64,000 bases of DNA from Asaia bogorensis NBRC 16594 (GTDB taxonomy: Bacteria; Pseudomonadota; Alphaproteobacteria; Acetobacterales; Acetobacteraceae): positions 1,795,001-1,859,000 of the forward strand of contig NZ_AP014690.1 in assembly GCF_001547995.1 (NCBI RefSeq). The letters are read 5' to 3'. The position numbers and the translations under genes are program-made. Of this stretch, positions 17,872 to 27,139 are shown in pieces; position 1 is the first letter of the stretch; every line of letters begins with the position of its first letter. The notes below the pieces were generated by a model. It saw only the letters and a list, made by a program, of their open reading frames with translations, ran no database searches and had not been told where the DNA came from.

Positions 17872-18747
17872 TTGATCGTCGACAAGAATTACGGCCTTTG
17901 GATCCTGTTACGTGAGACAGCGGTCCCCCTTGGTATTCTCGCCTTGTGGGATTTCGTCGTCGTTATACTCTATCAGGTCTATCATCAGGAATGGATGGAG
18001 CAACCTGCCCTTCCCATTTCGCTGATGGGCTCCGCGCTGGCCCTTTTTCTGGGTGTTCGGAACAATGCCGCCTATGCCCGCTGGTGGGAAGGCCGGTCAC
18101 TTTGGGGCCTGATCACGAATAACTGCCGCTCCTTTGCCCGAGAGGCCGCGACGCTGCTGGGTGGCCGCCCTGACCTTGCTCGCGCCATGGCCGCCTATCC
18201 CTATCTGCTGCGTACAGCGCTTTCCAATCTGGAGCAGGGTCCGGAAGCCCGACGTCTGCTTACGCCAGAGATGTATGAGCGCATCATGGCGCGAAACAAC
18301 AAGCCCAACGCGCTGCTCTATGAAATCGGCCTCGGTGTGGCTGAGGAAGTCGCGCTCAAGAACATCGACGGCGCCGTGCATGGCACGGTTGATCGTATCC
18401 TATCCGATCTCGCCAATGCCCAGGGTGGGTTGGAGCGCATCAAGAACACGCCACTCCCCATACAATATTCCGTCCTGCCGCTGCTGGTGGTGCATGTTTT
18501 CTGCATCGTATTGCCGCTTTCGGCCGTACAGTCGCTCGGCTGGATCACGCCGCTGGGTTCGAGCCTTGTGGGCTTTCTGTTCCAAGCGCTGGACAAGAGC
18601 GGTCGCGACCTTCAGGAACCATTCGTTCCCAGCAAGCACGCCCTGCCCATGCTGACCATGTCGCGCAATATCGAGATCGACCTGTTGCAACCCATCGGCG
18701 ACGATGTCGGCAAGCCCATTCCACCCAGCCGTGGTGTGCAGCCCTGA
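17872..18747 (+). CDS. Bestrophin-like membrane channel (UPF0187)
   Basis: A 291-residue integral membrane protein of the bacterial bestrophin family, which form pentameric ion channels (KpBest conducts cations). Hydrophobic segments lie near residues 12-35, 48-65, 205-225 and 230-245. Family features include FLGVRNNAAYARWWEGRSLWG after the second segment and the late EPFVPSKHALPMLTMSRNIE region. The start is TTG at 17872 behind GAGGA. Some bacterial members are linked to bicarbonate or photosynthetic functions; the neighbours give no hint here. Confidence 0.85.
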   Translation: MIVDKNYGLWILLRETAVPLGILALWDFVVVILYQVYHQEWMEQPALPISLMGSALALFLGVRNNAAYARWWEGRSLWGLITNNCRSFAREAATLLGGRPDLARAMAAYPYLLRTALSNLEQGPEARRLLTPEMYERIMARNNKPNALLYEIGLGVAEEVALKNIDGAVHGTVDRILSDLANAQGGLERIKNTPLPIQYSVLPLLVVHVFCIVLPLSAVQSLGWITPLGSSLVGFLFQALDKSGRDLQEPFVPSKHALPMLTMSRNIEIDLLQPIGDDVGKPIPPSRGVQP

Positions 18748-18845
18748 TCGCTCTCGATACCTTGCCCGCCTGGCGGATGCACGCCGGGCAACAGCCTATC
18801 AGAGGCACAAGACAAACTGTGGAATTTCTGATATAGGCCTGTGCC

Positions 18846-19436
18846 ATGAGCACGTTCAAAACCCCTCCCAAGGGAGGCATGACAGACGCGATGGCGCGTA
18901 GCGCCGCCGCGCTGACCGCAACACAGGCCGACTCTCATGCCGGAGACGACGATCCCTTCCAGGAAGGGGATTCCATCGTCTACGCCGCACATGGTGTCGG
19001 TCGCGTCGATCGCATCGGTGTCGATGAAATTGCCGGAACGAAGCTGGAAATCATCCAGATCTCGTTTCCCGGCAACCAGATGACACTGCGCATCCCTCTC
19101 TCGAAGGCCCGTAAATCGGGGCTGCGCAAGATCGTCACGCGCGATATTGTCGAGAAGGCGATGTCGATCATCAAGGGCAAGCCGCATGTAAGCAAAGGCA
19201 TGTGGGCACGTCGTGCCGTTGCCTATCAGGAAAAGATCAACTCGGGCGATCTGATCCAGATTGCCGAAGTGCTTCGCGACCTGCGCCGCAATGTCGACAG
19301 CCTCGATGGCAGCTTCAGTGAGCGCAAGCTGTTCGAAGCGGCACAGGAACGCTTTGTGAGCGAAGTGGCCGTCCTTGAGAACAAGGACCCTACAGCCGTC
19401 CTTCAGGCTCTCACAGAGACCATGAAAGCGGCCTGA
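18846..19436 (+). CDS. carD: CarD-family transcription factor
   Basis: A 196-residue regulator that binds the RNA polymerase beta subunit and stabilises open complexes. After a Thr/Ala-rich N-terminus of about 35 residues comes the CarD Tudor-like domain (EGDSIVYAAHGVGRVDRIG, then TLRIPLSKARKSGLRKI near residue 80). A helical C-terminal DNA-binding domain follows (ARRAVAYQEKINSGDLIQIA). It is close in length to other alphaproteobacterial CarD proteins. It is monocistronic and ends at a clear terminator at 19489-19513. Confidence 0.93.
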   Translation: MSTFKTPPKGGMTDAMARSAAALTATQADSHAGDDDPFQEGDSIVYAAHGVGRVDRIGVDEIAGTKLEIIQISFPGNQMTLRIPLSKARKSGLRKIVTRDIVEKAMSIIKGKPHVSKGMWARRAVAYQEKINSGDLIQIAEVLRDLRRNVDSLDGSFSERKLFEAAQERFVSEVAVLENKDPTAVLQALTETMKAA

Positions 19437-19488
19437 GGTTTCAGGCATCCTTTCGCCCCCGGTTGCGTTTCACTCTCCAGTCTGACCT

Positions 19489-19513
19489 GCCAGCCCTCCG
19501 GGGCTGGCTTTTC
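19489..19513 (+). terminator. Rho-independent terminator of carD
   Basis: GCCAGCCC (19489-19496), loop TCCG, GGGCTGGC (19501-19508), then TTTTC. Eight perfect pairs plus a short T-run, 52 bp past the carD stop. Confidence 0.85.
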
Positions 19514-19535
19514 TCATGGAAGAGGAGCGCACCGC

Positions 19536-20336
19536 GTGGCCGAAGAGACGAGCAAACGTTTTGCCCACAAGAAGATCCTGATCACAGGAGCCTCACAGGG
19601 TATCGGCGAAGATGCAGCCATGCATTTCGCTCGTGAAGGCGCACAGGTCGCCATCAATGGCCGCAAGGCGGAAAAGCTGCAGCCTCTGCTGGAAAAACTC
19701 CCGAAACCGGTTGATGGTAATCATCTCATCGTCGCCGGCGACATGTCGGTCGAGGAAGATGTCGATCGCGTGATGAAGGAAACACTCGAAGGCTTCGGCG
19801 GTCTCGACGTGCTGATCTGCAACGCCGGTATGCAGATCGAATGTCCGTCAGAGGAGATCGCCCTCAAGGACTTCAACATGGTGATGGCCGTCAACGTCAC
19901 AGGTGTTGTCCTTTGTGCCCGTGCCGCGCTGAAATACTGGCGTGAGAACGATGTCCCCGGCAATATCATCGTCAACAGCTCGGTGCACCAGCAGATCCCC
20001 AAGCCGCACTACCTCGGGTACTCGGCCAGCAAAGGCGCGGTTGGCAACATCGTGCGCACGCTGGCGCTCGAATATGGCCGCTACAATATTCGCGTCAACG
20101 CTGTTGCCCCCGGTGCGATCGTCACCCCCATCAATGATGCCTGGGTGAAGGACCCGGAGAAATACGAGGCGACGGCCAAACATATTCCGATGAAGCGCCC
20201 GGGTGAGTGTCGCGAGATCTCCGACGCGATGGCCTTCCTTGCCTCCAAGGAATCAAGCTATATTACGGGGCAGACCCTGTTCGTTGACGGTGGGCTGACG
20301 CTCTACGCCGATTTCGAACAGAACTGGTCGTCCTGA
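19536..20336 (+). CDS. Short-chain dehydrogenase (glucose 1-dehydrogenase-like)
   Basis: A 266-residue classical SDR. The cofactor motif is ILITGASQGIGEDAAMHFA with the NAG segment LICNAGMQ. The catalytic set is Ser in IIVNSSVHQQIP and Tyr/Lys in YLGYSASKGAVG. The ending TGQTLFVDGGLTLYADF is typical of glucose 1-dehydrogenase-like members common in acetic acid bacteria. The Arg in NGRKAEK after the second strand suggests NADP preference. The start is GTG 19536 behind GGAAGAGGAG. The substrate (glucose or another polyol/ketose) is inferred only. Confidence 0.85.
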   Translation: MAEETSKRFAHKKILITGASQGIGEDAAMHFAREGAQVAINGRKAEKLQPLLEKLPKPVDGNHLIVAGDMSVEEDVDRVMKETLEGFGGLDVLICNAGMQIECPSEEIALKDFNMVMAVNVTGVVLCARAALKYWRENDVPGNIIVNSSVHQQIPKPHYLGYSASKGAVGNIVRTLALEYGRYNIRVNAVAPGAIVTPINDAWVKDPEKYEATAKHIPMKRPGECREISDAMAFLASKESSYITGQTLFVDGGLTLYADFEQNWSS

Positions 20337-20356
20337 ATCGTTCGAGATCCCCGCCT

Positions 20357-20719
20357 ATGTCACTTCCTCCTACCATCCTTGTCGTCGAAGATGATTTCCT
20401 GATCAGGTCGTGCCTGATCGAATTCCTTGAGGACAGCGATGTACATGTTCTGGAAGCCGATACCTGCGAATCGGCGCGACGGTTGATCGATAGTGATCAA
20501 CCGCTCGACGTGATGATCATGGATATCTCCCTGCCGGATGGCAGCGGGGCTGATCTCGGGCAGGAAAGCCGCGTCAAGCGGCCAGACCTGCCCATCATCT
20601 ACACAACAGGCCACGGTGTGCAGGTCGACCGGAACTCCCGCCTCGACCGGGTCATGACCAAACCCTACCAACTGGATGCCATACTAAGCGTGGTTCAGGA
20701 ACTCGTTCCGGAGTCCTGA
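20357..20719 (+). CDS. Single-domain response regulator
   Basis: A 120-residue CheY-like receiver with no output domain. The acidic pocket is VVEDDF near residue 10, the phospho-acceptor Asp is in VMIMDISLPDGSG near 54, the switch Thr is in IIYTTGHG, and the conserved Lys is in VMTKPYQLD. Such stand-alone receivers often act in phosphorelays. Its stop lies 2 bp before the GTG of the TPR-glycosyltransferase gene, suggesting co-expression. No histidine kinase is in the window. Confidence 0.88.
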   Translation: MSLPPTILVVEDDFLIRSCLIEFLEDSDVHVLEADTCESARRLIDSDQPLDVMIMDISLPDGSGADLGQESRVKRPDLPIIYTTGHGVQVDRNSRLDRVMTKPYQLDAILSVVQELVPES

Positions 20720-20721
20720 CC

Positions 20722-22227
20722 GTGCTCTCCCGGACAGCCCACGCACCAGCCCAAGGCGTGAAGACGCAGCAGGCTCTCCTGTCGGAGGCCTTTCGGCGGC
20801 AGGATATGGCGCAATGTCTCGCACTTGTGAAAAGAATAGTGCCGGGACAAGGAGCCCACCCTCTCGAGGGCCTTCTAAGGCTGGCCGAGGCACTGGACCG
20901 ACGCGGTGATCTCCTGATGCTCGTTGAAACAGCAAGCAGGACCGCGCCTGACGATTGCCGTCTGCTCGAACTCAGCGGCACATTGCTCATGCAAAGAGGC
21001 GATCTGGCTGAGGCTGTCGCCCGCCTCGAGATAGCCGTTTCGCGTCGCCCCTGTCATCTACCTGCCTTGAGCCTGCTGGCCACGGCGCTCAATCAGGCCG
21101 GGCGGTTCAATGAGGCCCGGGCCGTACTCGACAGGATCTACGCCCTGGACCCTGCCGATCCAAGTTCGCTCTCGAACATCGCCTATCTCTTGTCTGCTGC
21201 TGGAGACATGAACGCGGCGCTCAACCTGTACCGGCAAGCCATCCAGATCCAGCCCAATCACCCCCAGATGCGGCTGAATTACTCCATCGCCCTGCTCAAG
21301 GCCGGATACTTCCAGCAGGGATGGACCGAGCATGAATGGCGGTTCCAGCTTCCCGGCCATACCTCCCTGCCCATGGCGCGCCTCTTGCCTAACATCACCC
21401 CTTCGCTGGACCTCCGAGGCAAAAAGGTGCTGGTGACCCATGAAGAGGGATATGGCGATACGTTCATGTATCTGCGCTACATCCCGCTTCTTGCCGAGCG
21501 CGGGGCGATCATACGCGTCTGGGGGGCCGACATCATGGCGGATCTATGCCGCCGTGTCGCCGGGGTCGATAGCGTCCAGGTGGGCGGAGATATCCCGCCA
21601 TATGACTACCATTGCCCGTTCATCAGCCTGCCCCGCGCTTTCGCAGCCAGCAAAATGCCATTCGGTATCACACCGCCCTACATCACGGCCGATCCAGCGA
21701 AATCGGCCTGCTTTGCCGCGCGTCTTGCGCAGGACAGGAAATTGCGAGTGGGCATTGTCTGGGCCGGCGCGCCCCGCCGGGATCAGACCGAAGCCTATAT
21801 GCTCGACCAGCGCCGTTCGATGCCGCTCTCGGCACTGGCTCCGCTTTTCTCGCTCGCTGGGGTCAGCGTCTACAGTCTCCAGAAAGGTGACGCAGCGGCA
21901 CAGCTCGCCTCAATGCCCAACCCCGTTATTGACCTGATGCCTGCAATCGAGAGCATGGATGACACGGCAGCCCTGATCGACAACCTCGACATCGTGGCTT
22001 CGGTCGACACCTCGATGGTCCATCTCGCGGGTGCCATGAACAAACCCGTCCTGCTGATGGACCGGATGAATCCGTGCTGGCGCTGGATGACCGACCGTGA
22101 GGACAGCCCGTGGTACCCTTCCCTGCGCATCGTTCGTCAGACAGCAGCGTGGGAATGGCAGGACGTCGTCTCCCGGGTGAGGAACATGATTTCACAATAC
22201 GCCGAACGGAAAATCCATGACGCATGA
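20722..22227 (+). CDS. TPR protein with glycosyltransferase-like C-terminal domain
   Basis: A 501-residue protein. Residues about 15-215 form TPR repeats: PALSLLATALNQAGRFNEAR, then SSLSNIAYLLSAAGDMNAAL and MRLNYSIALLKAGYFQQGW. Residues about 235-490 look like a GT9/GT41-type GT-B domain: LVTHEEGYGDTFMYLRYIP, LRVGIVWAGAPRR and VASVDTSMVHLAGAMNKPVL. Related TPR-GT proteins modify proteins or surface glycans. The start is GTG 20722, immediately after the receiver gene. It overlaps the downstream kinase gene by 11 bp, giving a three-gene operon. Substrate unknown; flagellin or envelope glycosylation is only a possibility. Confidence 0.78.
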   Translation: MLSRTAHAPAQGVKTQQALLSEAFRRQDMAQCLALVKRIVPGQGAHPLEGLLRLAEALDRRGDLLMLVETASRTAPDDCRLLELSGTLLMQRGDLAEAVARLEIAVSRRPCHLPALSLLATALNQAGRFNEARAVLDRIYALDPADPSSLSNIAYLLSAAGDMNAALNLYRQAIQIQPNHPQMRLNYSIALLKAGYFQQGWTEHEWRFQLPGHTSLPMARLLPNITPSLDLRGKKVLVTHEEGYGDTFMYLRYIPLLAERGAIIRVWGADIMADLCRRVAGVDSVQVGGDIPPYDYHCPFISLPRAFAASKMPFGITPPYITADPAKSACFAARLAQDRKLRVGIVWAGAPRRDQTEAYMLDQRRSMPLSALAPLFSLAGVSVYSLQKGDAAAQLASMPNPVIDLMPAIESMDDTAALIDNLDIVASVDTSMVHLAGAMNKPVLLMDRMNPCWRWMTDREDSPWYPSLRIVRQTAAWEWQDVVSRVRNMISQYAERKIHDA

Positions 22228-22843
22228 TTATCAGGCCGCCAAAGCGCGCGTATACCGGCTCCTGACCCGTCCGGGCCGTGTGATTCTGGGACTGGCTGGC
22301 GCACCGGGGGGCGGAAAATCCACCCTCGCGGCCCAGCTTGCTACCGATTTCGCTGATCAGGCCATGGTCGTACCGATGGATGGCTTCCATCTGGCCAATT
22401 GCGAATTGGCGCGCCTCGGTCGAGCTGGTCGAAAAGGTGCCCCCGATACTTTCGATGCGACCGGCTTTGTGAGCCTGCTGTCGCGCATACGTCATCAGGA
22501 AGATCAGATCGTCTACGCGCCTTTTTTCGACCGTGCGATCGAGGAGCCGATCGCGGGCGCTATTCCGGTTCCGCCCAATGTGAAACTGGTTATCGTTGAG
22601 GGAAACTATCTCCTCTGCGATGGCCTCTGGAGCCCGGTCCGCGCCTGTCTGGACGAGAGCTGGTTTGTGGCGACCGACGAGGCGCAACGCAATCTGTGGC
22701 TTGAAGCGCGGCACGTTCAGTTCGGGCGCACACCGGAAGAAGCCAGGGCGTGGATTGCAAGCACCGATGCCCCCAATGCGCAGATCATCCTCGCGACGCG
22801 CGACAAGGCGGATTGGATCTACGTGCCAGCACTCACAAGTTAG
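22217..22843 (+). CDS. P-loop nucleoside/sugar kinase (uridine kinase / FrcK-like)
   Basis: A 208-residue P-loop kinase of the phosphoribulokinase/uridine kinase class. Walker A is LGLAGAPGGGKSTLAAQLA near residue 25. The substrate-binding VVPMDGFHLAN follows, and LVIVEGNYLLCDG corresponds to the Walker B/lid area. Proteins with this pattern are annotated as fructose-transport kinase FrcK or YggC. It is translated from an ATG 11 bp inside the end of the TPR-glycosyltransferase gene. The natural substrate cannot be told from sequence. Confidence 0.83.
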   Translation: MTHDYQAAKARVYRLLTRPGRVILGLAGAPGGGKSTLAAQLATDFADQAMVVPMDGFHLANCELARLGRAGRKGAPDTFDATGFVSLLSRIRHQEDQIVYAPFFDRAIEEPIAGAIPVPPNVKLVIVEGNYLLCDGLWSPVRACLDESWFVATDEAQRNLWLEARHVQFGRTPEEARAWIASTDAPNAQIILATRDKADWIYVPALTS

Positions 22844-22903
22844 CGCCATTAGTGGCTGCCCGGTTGTCGCCTCCTCTAGCGCCAACCGGGACGTAACATC
22901 GGC

Positions 22904-25900
22904 TCAGTAGTCAAAACCATAGCTGAGCCCGACACTCGAACCGGGATCATTCTCCGGCGTGGTGAAGCCGGTGATCTGTCCTCCTGTGCCAACCGTCGTG
23001 TTGAGCTTGAGCCTCTTGGTCAGATCCACCTGAACCTGCGCCTGCGTTCCCGAACCGCTCGTCGCCTGCTTGGCCCCGACATAAACGCCTTTCATGACGT
23101 ATTTCCCGGCCTCAAGGCTCGCACCGCCATTATTCACCCCGCTGCCGCCGCCCACTGCCAGACGGTCAAGCCCCAGAAACCCGCGAACCTTGTCGAGCGG
23201 ATCGAAGCTCGATCCACCGCTGATCTGGGCGACCGCAGCCGCCAGGCTGGCCAGCTGGGTAGGTGAGAGCGAGGCCGTCGAACTGCCGAAAAGCAGCATG
23301 GCCAATACCTGATCCCGCGGGAGCGATGGCTGCGATGTAAAGTCGATCTTGGGCGCACTTGCATAGCCCCCCACCACAAGGCTTGCCACGGTCCCCTGCA
23401 CATTGCGATCGGCCCGGAAATCGAGCGATGGATCCAGCTTGTGATCCACGCCCGAGCCATCGAAAGCCACACGCCCCTTGGTGAAGTTCAGATTGACGCC
23501 GGCAAGGTTGAAGAAGCCACGCTTGAGATCAAATCCGCCAGAAATATCCGGCGCAGTACTTACGCCCCCGACATGGAGCTTGCCCGACATCTCCGCATCG
23601 AGACCATGCCCCCGCACGAAGAAGCTGCCGGGTGAGATCACGTTCAGATCCAGCCCAATGATCATGGCCCGTGTCGTGGCTTCGCGCTTTTCGCCGGGGC
23701 GTATCACCGTAAGCTGCGGCACCGAGGCGGGCATTGAATTGGGAATATTCACAATCACGGAGGGCAAACGAATGGTGCCATCGACATCGAGGCGCGTAGA
23801 GAGCTGACCGTGGGCCCTGACATCCGTATCGATTACGGCGGTCAGCAAATCACTTGTGATGGGCTGAGCCTTGTGGGCAATGACCTTGATATCAAGCGGC
23901 AATCCAGGACGGAGCACGCCGACACTCCCTGACAGGGCGATGGTGCCCTTGCCTGCATGCGCCAGAACATCCTGCAACGTAAGCGTATCATTGGCGGCAA
24001 TAATTGCGCCGTTGATGTCGGTCAGGCGTACGCCCTGCCCGTAATGGGCAAAGTTGATCGCCTCAAGGGTGACCCGGCCTGTCGCGGAGGGAGACGACAC
24101 CGCACCCCCAAGGGCCAGATCAATCCTTGACGTGCCACTCAGGGCCATACCCTGTGCACCCAGCACGGCATTGCCAACCGCCAGATCCACCGCGCCATTG
24201 ACCTTCAGATCGAGATTTCCTGCTCCACCTGTCGGCACGCTCCCCGCCACACGCAGACTGATGCGACGCCCGGCGTCGGCCTTCGCATTGATCTGCGCCC
24301 GCTGTCCAGAGAGGGTCGCATTGGCCTGCATGTTCAGCGCGGGCAACGATTCAGCCGGCCCGCTGAGCATATGAAGGCCGGACAAGGTCACGCCGACCGT
24401 TCCGGCAGGACGCGACAGGTCACCACTGAGATCCGCCTGCGCGGCAAGAGTACCGGATGCATCCAGTGTCGGCATGAATGGCTTGGCGAGCGCCGGCGTG
24501 ACACGGGCCACACGCAGATGCACGTCCAGACGCGGTTTGATCGTACCGGACAGATCGAGTGTCGCGGGCGCGACGCCGGACGGTGCTACAGCGACTTGCA
24601 GACGATCCACGCCGGTCTTCTCGCCAAAGCTGATGGTACTCACACCGGCGCTTCGAAGGGTCTCCCCCTTGAGGAGCGCAGACAGACGATCGAGCCGGAC
24701 GATCTTGCCAGGGAGATCGAGCAGGAGGGCTGTATCCAGCGTCGCAGGTGCCCCAAGCACATGGTCGAAGCTGCCTTTCGCGGCTAGCGCCAACGCATCG
24801 AGCGTACCCCGTGCCGACAAGGTCGCCCCACCCCTCATCTCCTGAAAGGCAACGCTGCTCACAGCAAGCCTGAGGTCCATATCCGGCTTGTCGACGGGAT
24901 TACGCACCGTGCCAGCCAGATCGAGCGTCCCGATGCGGGCCGGATCCGCCTGCACGCCCCCCTTGAGCGACACGGTCAGAACAGGAGGCGTTTCGGGCGT
25001 CGGATCGCTCGTCTTGAGGTCGAGCACGAGCCGTCCCCCGAGTTTTCTTCCGGCCAGCGCGGAGAAATCGTTGAGATTACCCGCGATGACAGCCAGATTG
25101 CCGAGCGGCAGTTTAGCCCCGGCGGGCAATGTCAGATGCCCCTTGCCGGAGAGACTGGCCCAGTCGAGCGCCGTCAGATCGAGTTCCACCTCTCCGTCCT
25201 TGTGGCGGCCAAAACCTGCATCGATCGCAAGCTTTCGGCCATCGAGCTTGCCATCGGCATGCAATGTCCCTTCCGGAGCGGAAGGGAGATGAAGCAAGGC
25301 AAGGTCAAGGGTCAGCGGGCCGGAAGGGACAGCGCTGGCACCGATCTCTCCCTTGAGCTGCAGCTTGGCCGCAAGATCATTTAGCGGGCCATCACTATGC
25401 GCCGTCAAGGCCACATGGCCATGCATCTGAGGTGCCGCCGCCTTGAGATCAGGCAGGGCCAGCAAAAGCTCATTGACGATAGAAGGCTGCGCTCCCAACG
25501 TCATCGAGCCTTCGTCATGGAGATGAAGGGCGCGACCATCGAGAGTGAGCGCTTCTATCCTGACCTGGCGTGCGGCGTTCGGCCCGGAGACCATCGTGGC
25601 ATCGAGCCCAAGCGATGTGTCGGCACCCAGCAGCGCCACAAGCTGCTTCATCCCTCCTGTGATCGCGAGCTTGTCACGCAGCGCGATATGGGAATTGCCA
25701 TCAGGTCTATAGGTGTAGTCGAGATGCGCAACATTGTGCCCGGCCAGGTCGAGCTTGCCGATGGCGGCCAGCGGTTTGAGATCGGGCAGCACGAGATCGA
25801 GCGCCCCGGCAATATCGGGTTTCAGCGTGCCTGTTGTGCTGATCTGGAACAGCGGATGCGTGACCGTGAGCGAGAATGGCTGCGTCGCCTTCTCCGGTGC

Positions 25901-27139
25901 CGCGTCGAGAACCGCGTCGATCGGGGCTTGCGCCAGCAACCCGGCAGGCACACCCGGCGCCCGGACACCGTCCGCATGCGCATTGAGCCTTATCCTCGCC
26001 GCCTTCGGCCCCTGCCCTTCATCGCCAGCAAAACGCAGGGCCAGATGATTGACGCCTGCCCCGGCAGCGGTCAATGCGTCGATGTCGAGTGTACCATCCC
26101 CAGATGGCGCGAGCAGATCTCCGCGCAGATGAGCCTTGAGGGCTATGCTGGACCACGCAACACCTGCCACAGGCTTCATGACGGGCGTGGAGGCTGAAAG
26201 CCCAAGAGTACCGACATGATGAGCGAGGTCGAGATTGCCCTGCGCATCGGCCCGCACGGCACCGGCTTGCAGAGCTAGTCTGAGATCATTCGCCCGGACA
26301 GGTCCGTCGAGGTCGAGCGTGAGTGTCAGGGGGTCAAGTTCATCGAGCTTCGCAGCCTGCGCAACAAGACCATGCGCGCCGTCCTGGACCCGAAGATGAA
26401 GGTTGATCGCATCGCGTGGTGTCGCCAGCGATACCACTATGCTCGCCGGACGATCCAGACGCCTGATATCGAGCCCCAGATCGGCCTTCGGCAATTTGCC
26501 GATCTGTAGCCCGTCGAGCACGGGTGCAAGATCTGCCAGTGTCAGATGGCCCTGTGCCGAGGCGCTCAGCGGGAAACCTGCCAGAGACTTGCCCAGATCA
26601 ATACGGCCGATATCGAGCCGGGCAAGCGCAATACCGAGGTGAAGACTGGACGGCTCGTTCGATGCGGGCGCTGGAGCAGGTGCGGACGGGTCCGATACGG
26701 GCAGACGCTCGAAGCGCAGGGAAGCAGCCCGCAGGAGCGATGCGCGCACCGTCATATGGATAAGCGCAAGTGGCGACCAGTTGAGCCGCGCTTCATCGAC
26801 AGTCAGATAGGGGCCAAGATGATCATGAAGTGTGATCCGCCTGATATGCAGGCGCGATGGAATGAAGCCACCCACCCCCTGCAACTGGACCATCCCACCA
26901 GTCAGGCTCGCGGTCTGACGCTCGATGACGCGCTGGCCATAAGGGATGTTGACGAAAACCAGTATGGCGACGAGGGCAATCGTGACCAGCGCCACGGGCA
27001 CACCAACCACCAGCCCGGCCACCCACAGCAGGATACGACGCGTGCGCGACATGCGGGGTCTGGTGTTTTGTGCCCTATCCGCATCAGGCGAGGCCGTAGC
27101 GGTCGCGTGCGAGGTCCTGCGTCGGGGAAAGCGGATCAT
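22904..27139 (-). CDS. tamB: Translocation and assembly module subunit TamB
   Basis: A 1411-residue AsmA-like bridge protein anchored in the inner membrane and spanning the periplasm to work with TamA in outer-membrane protein or lipid transport. It has one N-terminal membrane segment (ILLWVAGLVVGVPVALVTIA), then a very long beta-rich repeat region, then the conserved C-terminal DUF490 domain. The last part includes FDGSGVDHKLDPSLDFRADR, QPSLPRDQVLAMLLFG and the terminal VGLSYGFDY strand. ATG 27139 shares one base with the tamA stop (TGATG), so they are coupled; a longer in-frame start within tamA (27175) is less likely. Confidence 0.93.
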   Translation of the reverse strand: MIRFPRRRTSHATATASPDADRAQNTRPRMSRTRRILLWVAGLVVGVPVALVTIALVAILVFVNIPYGQRVIERQTASLTGGMVQLQGVGGFIPSRLHIRRITLHDHLGPYLTVDEARLNWSPLALIHMTVRASLLRAASLRFERLPVSDPSAPAPAPASNEPSSLHLGIALARLDIGRIDLGKSLAGFPLSASAQGHLTLADLAPVLDGLQIGKLPKADLGLDIRRLDRPASIVVSLATPRDAINLHLRVQDGAHGLVAQAAKLDELDPLTLTLDLDGPVRANDLRLALQAGAVRADAQGNLDLAHHVGTLGLSASTPVMKPVAGVAWSSIALKAHLRGDLLAPSGDGTLDIDALTAAGAGVNHLALRFAGDEGQGPKAARIRLNAHADGVRAPGVPAGLLAQAPIDAVLDAAPEKATQPFSLTVTHPLFQISTTGTLKPDIAGALDLVLPDLKPLAAIGKLDLAGHNVAHLDYTYRPDGNSHIALRDKLAITGGMKQLVALLGADTSLGLDATMVSGPNAARQVRIEALTLDGRALHLHDEGSMTLGAQPSIVNELLLALPDLKAAAPQMHGHVALTAHSDGPLNDLAAKLQLKGEIGASAVPSGPLTLDLALLHLPSAPEGTLHADGKLDGRKLAIDAGFGRHKDGEVELDLTALDWASLSGKGHLTLPAGAKLPLGNLAVIAGNLNDFSALAGRKLGGRLVLDLKTSDPTPETPPVLTVSLKGGVQADPARIGTLDLAGTVRNPVDKPDMDLRLAVSSVAFQEMRGGATLSARGTLDALALAAKGSFDHVLGAPATLDTALLLDLPGKIVRLDRLSALLKGETLRSAGVSTISFGEKTGVDRLQVAVAPSGVAPATLDLSGTIKPRLDVHLRVARVTPALAKPFMPTLDASGTLAAQADLSGDLSRPAGTVGVTLSGLHMLSGPAESLPALNMQANATLSGQRAQINAKADAGRRISLRVAGSVPTGGAGNLDLKVNGAVDLAVGNAVLGAQGMALSGTSRIDLALGGAVSSPSATGRVTLEAINFAHYGQGVRLTDINGAIIAANDTLTLQDVLAHAGKGTIALSGSVGVLRPGLPLDIKVIAHKAQPITSDLLTAVIDTDVRAHGQLSTRLDVDGTIRLPSVIVNIPNSMPASVPQLTVIRPGEKREATTRAMIIGLDLNVISPGSFFVRGHGLDAEMSGKLHVGGVSTAPDISGGFDLKRGFFNLAGVNLNFTKGRVAFDGSGVDHKLDPSLDFRADRNVQGTVASLVVGGYASAPKIDFTSQPSLPRDQVLAMLLFGSSTASLSPTQLASLAAAVAQISGGSSFDPLDKVRGFLGLDRLAVGGGSGVNNGGASLEAGKYVMKGVYVGAKQATSGSGTQAQVQVDLTKRLKLNTTVGTGGQITGFTTPENDPGSSVGLSYGFDY

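Noticed and set aside
25397-26197. 266-codon open frame antisense to tamB
   Set aside because: Arg/Gln-rich translation with no domain, fully inside tamB. A codon-bias shadow.
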